52,960 nt of DNA, taken from NCBI GenBank assembly GCA_030601605.1, contig JAUVTI010000001.1, positions 1 through 52,960 on the forward strand. Reading direction: 5' to 3'. Position numbers and translations under genes: made by a program. The DNA comes from Gemmatimonadales bacterium (GTDB lineage Bacteria; Gemmatimonadota; Gemmatimonadetes; Gemmatimonadales; GWC2-71-9). Shown here piece by piece: positions 50,295 through 52,960 of the stretch (the stretch's first letter is position 1; each line of letters opens with the position of its first letter). The notes under the pieces were generated by a model. It did no database searches. It was not told where the DNA came from and was given only the letters and a program-made list of their open reading frames with translations.

Positions 50295-50310
50295 TGTGAC
50301 ATCCGTCACA
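50295..50310. promoter_or_regulatory. CRP/FNR-type palindrome
   Basis: TGTGA-CATCCG-TCACA is an exact match to the CRP consensus TGTGA-N6-TCACA. It is 128 nt upstream of the DUF4177-like start and about 390 nt upstream of the gene at 50698, so the regulated promoter is uncertain. No CRP-family gene is in the window. Confidence 0.55.
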
Positions 50311-50378
50311 GGATCGCAGAACAGCGGCGATGAGGTACATCTCCCTGCGGGACTGCGAAGGTGCCGCCGCCGCGACCT

Positions 50379-50427
50379 GTCGTGGCCACCGCACCGCGGG
50401 GTGGCGAAACCGCGGTGGGACCACGAC
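50379..50427. repeat. Long imperfect inverted repeat
   Basis: GTCGTGGCCACCGC (50379-50392) pairs with GCGGTGG plus CCACGAC (50412-50427) over 14 bp with a 2-nt bulge and a 19-nt loop. There is no T-run after it on either strand. It could be a structured RNA leader or a small transcript. Confidence 0.6.
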
Positions 50428-50697
50428 CCGTGCCATATTTGGAGGCCAAGTGGCCGAATCAGGCTCGTGGCCGTGCTGATGTCCGGCACCGCCGCGCCGG
50501 TTGCGTTGCTGTAGCGGTCCTGCGCAACTTGCGGAGGTTAGCGGTCTGCGCATTTGCGTTATTGCGATTATGCTGTGTTGGAGGCGCAGTCGTGACGTGT
50601 GGGCTTGCGAGGGGGTGGGGTTGTCCGTAACCATAGCTTCGGCGCCGCTGCCCGGCTGCGCCGGACGGGCCCGAATTCAAGGCCTCTGGAGGGGCGT

Positions 50698-51207
50698 GTG
50701 CAGACTGGACCCCCGCCGTACAGCATTACGCGCGTAGTCCGCCTCATCTTCGGCACGGCGACCATAGTGCTGCTCGTGGCGGCGTTCCTCGTGCGCAGCG
50801 ACCCCCGGCTGTTCGTGGCGTCGGCCGCCTGCGGCGTGATGTGGTGGGCTTGGGATCTCCTGGTGGAGTACGTGGGCACCCCCCTCGGGGACTGGGTCTC
50901 GATGCAGCTCCTGGGCGGCGGGATCGGGACGCTCCCGCTGCAGGCGAGGCCCAACCTGGAGGACGTGATCCGGCTGCTGGAGGGCTACCTCCAGCGGGGG
51001 GCCTCCCGCAAGGTGGACATCAACGCCGCCATCCGGCTCGAGGAGATCTACCGCACCGTGAAGAAGGATCCGGCACGCGCTCGCGCCGCAATCAGGTTGG
51101 CGAAGGAGCGCTATCCCGATGCGCCGGAGCTGGCGCGGTACGACCTGGATGATGACGACGAGGGCTGGCTCGAGCGGCTGGGCAGGGGCGAGCTGCCGGA
51201 CGGATGA
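50698..51207 (+). CDS. Hypothetical membrane protein with a helical cytosolic tail
   Basis: A 169-residue protein from a GTG with GGAGG 7 nt upstream. Two hydrophobic segments (LIFGTATIVLLVAAFLV and LFVASAACGVMWWAWDLLV) form a hairpin; the remaining 100 residues are charged and helical, with TPR-like character (LEEIYRTVKKDPARARAAI), and an acidic DLDDDDEGWLERL ending. No family is recognised. Confidence 0.7.
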   Translation: MQTGPPPYSITRVVRLIFGTATIVLLVAAFLVRSDPRLFVASAACGVMWWAWDLLVEYVGTPLGDWVSMQLLGGGIGTLPLQARPNLEDVIRLLEGYLQRGASRKVDINAAIRLEEIYRTVKKDPARARAAIRLAKERYPDAPELARYDLDDDDEGWLERLGRGELPDG

Positions 51208-51378
51208 GGTCGGAGCCTCGGTGCAAAGCTCAACACATGGTTAACTGGTGTACCACGAAATAATATAGTGCTGCGGTGGTTGCCTGGCGCTGGTCCAGAG
51301 GCTGCCTTTCTGGGGGTCGGGCGCCGGCGGTTGCCAGCTGGCGCCTGGCGCCATCTCCCCGCACCGGGCCTCATTGTG

Positions 51379-51384
51379 TATAAT
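51379..51384 (+). promoter_or_regulatory. -10 element of the tRNA-Phe promoter
   Basis: A perfect TATAAT lies 12 nt before the tRNA 5' end, the right distance for a stable-RNA promoter. No matching TTGACA is seen about 17 nt upstream. Confidence 0.6.
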
Positions 51385-51395
51385 TCCCGGCTCCG

Positions 51396-51468
<73 letters not shown>

Positions 51469-51495
51469 CTCAACGCGCCGATACCGAACAGGAAG

Positions 51496-51521
51496 ACGGG
51501 TCCCCCCACCGGGACCCGTTT
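51496..51521 (+). terminator. Rho-independent terminator after tRNA-Phe
   Basis: ACGGGTCCC (51496-51504) pairs with GGGACCCGT (51511-51519) and is followed by TT. It lies 27 nt after the tRNA end and 28 nt from the convergent DUF1080-like gene, so it may serve both directions. Confidence 0.7.
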
Positions 51522-51548
51522 GTGCTCGCGACCGGACTGGACCTGGCC

Positions 51549-52169
51549 CTACGTCTGCGCGATGTCCAGCGACGTCACGTGGAGGTTGAGCCCGTGATTC
51601 ACCCGCAGGCCCACTATCCCGTCGGTCTTCACTTCGGAGCGCGGTAGGCTCGCCACCTCCCCGCCGTTCACGAAGAAGTCAACCGTGTCCGACCCCACCT
51701 CTACGGCAAGCTGGTTCTTGGCCGTGCCCTCCTGCCCCTCGTACTTCACGATTGCCGCGCTCTCGGTCCAGGGATGGATCACGCGCGTGTCGCTCCCCGA
51801 GCGCTCCTTGATCAGGAACTTCCCGTCCTTGCGGATGAGGAAGTAGGTGTAGGCCTGCGCCGAACCCTCGAGGTCGGATCCCCCGAGAAAGACGCCGAAC
51901 GCCTCGTTCCGCTCGACGGGGAAGAGGTGGATGAAGGACTCGACCCGGTACTCCCCGTGCACCACGCGCGCGGGATCGTACAGGATCGCTGCCGGTCCGG
52001 TCGTGATGTGCCAGCCGGGGGGCATCGAGACGAAGTAGATGGCCGAGTCCGGACTGCCGGCCCGGTCGAACCGGACCGTCCAGTCGTCGGGTCGCTCAAA
52101 CTCCTGCTCCTGGGCGTGAAGCGCCGGTGCCAGGAGCGACAGGCTCAGTACGAGGACAGCTGCGCGCAT
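51549..52169 (-). CDS. Secreted DUF1080 / LamG-like protein
   Basis: A 206-residue protein with a signal peptide (LVLSLSLLAPALHAQ). The mature part is an all-beta jelly-roll: FERPDDWTVRFDRAG, GKFLIKERSGSDTRV, NQLAVEVGSDTVDFFVNGG, and GIVGLRVNHGLNLHVTSLDI at the end, the pattern seen in DUF1080 (concanavalin-like) domains. Such domains bind or hydrolyse carbohydrates; catalytic residues are not evident here. GGAG lies before the ATG at 52169. It is divergent from the Ig-like lipoprotein gene. Confidence 0.7.
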   Translation of the reverse strand: MRAAVLVLSLSLLAPALHAQEQEFERPDDWTVRFDRAGSPDSAIYFVSMPPGWHITTGPAAILYDPARVVHGEYRVESFIHLFPVERNEAFGVFLGGSDLEGSAQAYTYFLIRKDGKFLIKERSGSDTRVIHPWTESAAIVKYEGQEGTAKNQLAVEVGSDTVDFFVNGGEVASLPRSEVKTDGIVGLRVNHGLNLHVTSLDIAQT

Positions 52170-52292
52170 GGTGATCTCCGCGGGGAGGGTCACAGGAAAC
52201 TCGGTGTGGGCCCAGGGGCCCAATGCGGAACAATCTACTCCCATATGGGGTTTCCCACGAGTATCGCCAAGACCCCGAAGTAGGAGGTATCA

Positions 52293-52960
52293 ATGCCCCT
52301 TCCACGTCCAATGCTGGCAGTCGTCGGCCTGCTCGTGATCGGCGCGCTGGCCTGTTCGAGCACCCCCACCGGCAACAACGGCAACAACAACACGCAGGTA
52401 GCGACCTCACTCTCGATGCCGTCGACCCCCGTCACGCTGAACAGTGTGGGGGACGTTCAGGGTTACACAGCCACCGCAGCAGATGCCCAAGGCAACGCGA
52501 TCACCGACGGGTTCACTTGGACGAGCACCGCTGGCGGCGTAGCGACGGTCACGGGGTCGAGCAATACGGTCTCTGCGACAGCGGTCGGGAACGGGACGAC
52601 GACAATCAGGGTGGCCCGAGACGGGCTCACGGCCGAGGCAATGCTCACGGTGGATCAACAGACAGTGGGAGTCGCGGTCGCGCCCGGGTCAGCCTCGCTT
52701 CTCAAGACCCTCACGTTGCAGCTCACCGGCACGGCCCGGGACGCCAACGGGAATCCGGTGCAGGGTGTCACGATCACCTGGGGCACGGGTGACGGCGGGG
52801 TCGCGACGGTGAGCGGCTCCGGCCTGGTCACTGCGCAGGGTGTGGGGATGACCATGATCACGGCATCGGGCGACGGCCAGACGGGGAACGCGAACATCAC
52901 CGTTACGACGCCGAGCCTCGCAAGCGATGTGCAGCCGATCCTCTCCAACAGCTGCGCGTT
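52293..52960 (+). CDS. Ig-like (BIG2) lipoprotein, 3' end cut by window
   Basis: The frame is open from ATG 52293 (preceded by TAGGAGGTAT) to the window end, 222 residues. It begins with a lipoprotein signal (VVGLLVIGALACSS), an Asn/Gly-rich tether (GNNGNNNTQ), then two bacterial Ig-like domains (GYTATAADAQGNAITDGFTW with GTTTIRVARDGLTA; LTGTARDANGNPVQGVTITW with GMTMITASGDGQ). The last visible residues, SDVQPILSNSCA, match the start of cytochrome-c-like modules (VQPIL-x-x-xC-xxCH). If that continues downstream the protein joins surface Ig domains to a heme domain; this is an inference because the sequence stops. Confidence 0.8.
   Translation, partial: MPLPRPMLAVVGLLVIGALACSSTPTGNNGNNNTQVATSLSMPSTPVTLNSVGDVQGYTATAADAQGNAITDGFTWTSTAGGVATVTGSSNTVSATAVGNGTTTIRVARDGLTAEAMLTVDQQTVGVAVAPGSASLLKTLTLQLTGTARDANGNPVQGVTITWGTGDGGVATVSGSGLVTAQGVGMTMITASGDGQTGNANITVTTPSLASDVQPILSNSCA

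Larger units (their letters stand above)
50168..50697. other. 530-base gap with a CRP-like palindrome and a long hairpin, no gene supported
   Basis: This divergent gap lies between the DUF4177-like gene (leftward) and a membrane-protein gene (rightward). Short open frames exist but none has a Shine-Dalgarno sequence or recognisable protein. It holds the CRP-like site at 50295-50310, the inverted repeat at 50379-50427, and a T-rich patch around 50555-50580 (GCGTTATTGCGATTATGC) that could be a promoter. Confidence 0.5.

Overview
High-GC bacterial chromosome segment, most likely from a Gemmatimonadota (Gemmatimonadetes) lineage. The inference rests on GWxTD-domain proteins, 6-bladed propeller and Ig-like lipoproteins, and strong G/C bias at third codon positions. 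No rRNA, ribosomal operon or phylogenetic marker comparison was possible, so the phylum is an inference. No prophage, transposase, integrase or CRISPR array is visible. Genes are packed tightly, with many ATGA/GTGA start-stop overlaps and several convergent pairs whose two TAG stops touch.

Region by region. 1-10.3 kb: a partial membrane protein with a winged-helix regulator, a propeller lipoprotein, a MobA-like nucleotidyltransferase, a divergent peptide deformylase, a thioesterase/alpha-beta-hydrolase fusion, RNase D, a SufT-like protein, a DCC thioredoxin-like protein, a serine beta-lactamase-like hydrolase, an M28 peptidase and a matrixin-type protease. 10.4-16.5 kb: an MMPL/RND exporter, and a polA - prepilin - DUF4031-like unit below a cold-shock gene with a clear terminator. 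16.5-24.4 kb: a lytic transglycosylase directly behind a GWxTD lipoprotein, a Ser/Thr kinase, pyrE with a chemoreceptor-like protein, and an AraC-type regulator. 24.5-26.9 kb: RNase P RNA and a three-gene envelope unit.

26.9-33.6 kb is the replication-origin neighbourhood. dnaA-dnaN run leftward; rpmH-rnpA-yidD-yidC-mnmE run rightward. The dnaA-dnaN spacer is AT-rich, with DnaA-box-like sequences and TAG/TAA trinucleotide runs resembling DnaA-trio elements, so it is the best oriC candidate.

33.6-47.8 kb is one 13-gene leftward unit: holA, SPOR/TPR protein, mutS, TonB-C lipoprotein, cystathionine beta-synthase, queD, ddl, rhomboid protease, macro-domain protein, two tandem exported TPR/GWxTD-like paralogues, a DUF2268-like zinc protease and a small basic protein. 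The distal half of this unit, with the other GWxTD gene beside the lytic transglycosylase, is the strongest candidate for an undescribed envelope system. The rest of the window holds an ECF sigma/anti-sigma pair split by a heptamer-repeat hairpin, a NUDIX hydrolase, a CRP-like palindrome in a 530-base gap, tRNA-Phe, a DUF1080-like secreted protein and a truncated Ig-like lipoprotein.

Two genes (the transglycosylase and one GWxTD paralogue) have no ATG/GTG/TTG at a sensible start and appear to use CTG and ATA.
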